From an uncultured Corynebacterium sp. (GTDB taxonomy: Bacteria; Actinomycetota; Actinomycetes; Mycobacteriales; Mycobacteriaceae): a stretch of DNA of 14,350 nucleotides. How positions within the stretch are numbered: the stretch's first letter is position 1; each line of letters starts with the position of its first letter. Below, in pieces: positions 14,340-14,350 of the stretch. A program made the position numbers and the translations under genes. Under the pieces are notes generated by a model, which was not told where the DNA came from, did not search any database, and saw nothing but the letters and a program-made list of their open reading frames with translations. Where the stretch lies: NCBI GenBank assembly GCA_946223355.1, contig CAMIPB010000039.1:1-14350 (forward strand). The letters run 5' to 3'.

Positions 14340-14350
14340 GATCCCTGCCT

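Noticed and set aside
1..14350. tRNA, rRNA, CRISPR, IS elements or phage genes
   Set aside because: No cloverleaf with the usual GTTCGA arm, no regular spaced repeats, and no transposase or integrase motifs were seen.

Overview
The window is ordinary chromosomal DNA of moderately high GC from an actinobacterium, most likely a Corynebacterium. The reasons are an rplI / dnaB neighbourhood, a PspA protein that resembles the mycobacterial 35-kDa antigen, a copper promoter with a CsoR-type operator, and a SigH-type promoter in front of a thioredoxin gene. No RNA gene, insertion sequence, prophage or CRISPR array was seen. The genus is an inference from remembered family features, not from a search.

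Layout. (1) 1-4456: a minus-strand operon reading gntR, ATPase, permease, ATPase, permease. It starts at a palindromic candidate operator (4433-4456) and ends at a clear intrinsic terminator (50-78). It looks like a self-regulated, internally duplicated YtrA-type ABC system. (2) 4646-5971: a plus-strand NYN-domain protein, probably an RNase, with a long disordered linker and an unrecognised C-terminal domain. It converges on pspA through a shared hairpin. (3) 5997-7322, minus strand: pspA (envelope stress) and a thioredoxin, separated by a hairpin. The thioredoxin has a SigH-like promoter overlapping an 11-bp dyad. (4) 7426-9984, plus strand: copZ and copA, for copper binding and export, behind a CsoR operator. 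(5) 10011-11372, plus strand: a NiaP-type niacin transporter just behind copA, with no Shine-Dalgarno and possibly leaderless. (6) 11390-11569, minus strand: an unrecognised 59-residue protein with its own promoter and a strong RBS. (7) 11853-14339, minus strand: rplI and dnaB, separated by an unusually long 573-bp gap holding six DnaA-box-like sites and a very long hairpin.

Functionally, the middle of the window (PspA, thioredoxin, copper export) is stress-related and the right end is replication and translation housekeeping. The most interesting non-gene structure is the DnaA-box cluster between rplI and dnaB. The most interesting unexplained proteins are the NYN protein and the 59-residue protein. 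The copper regulator CsoR and the downstream partners of the NYN and ABC systems are not in the window.
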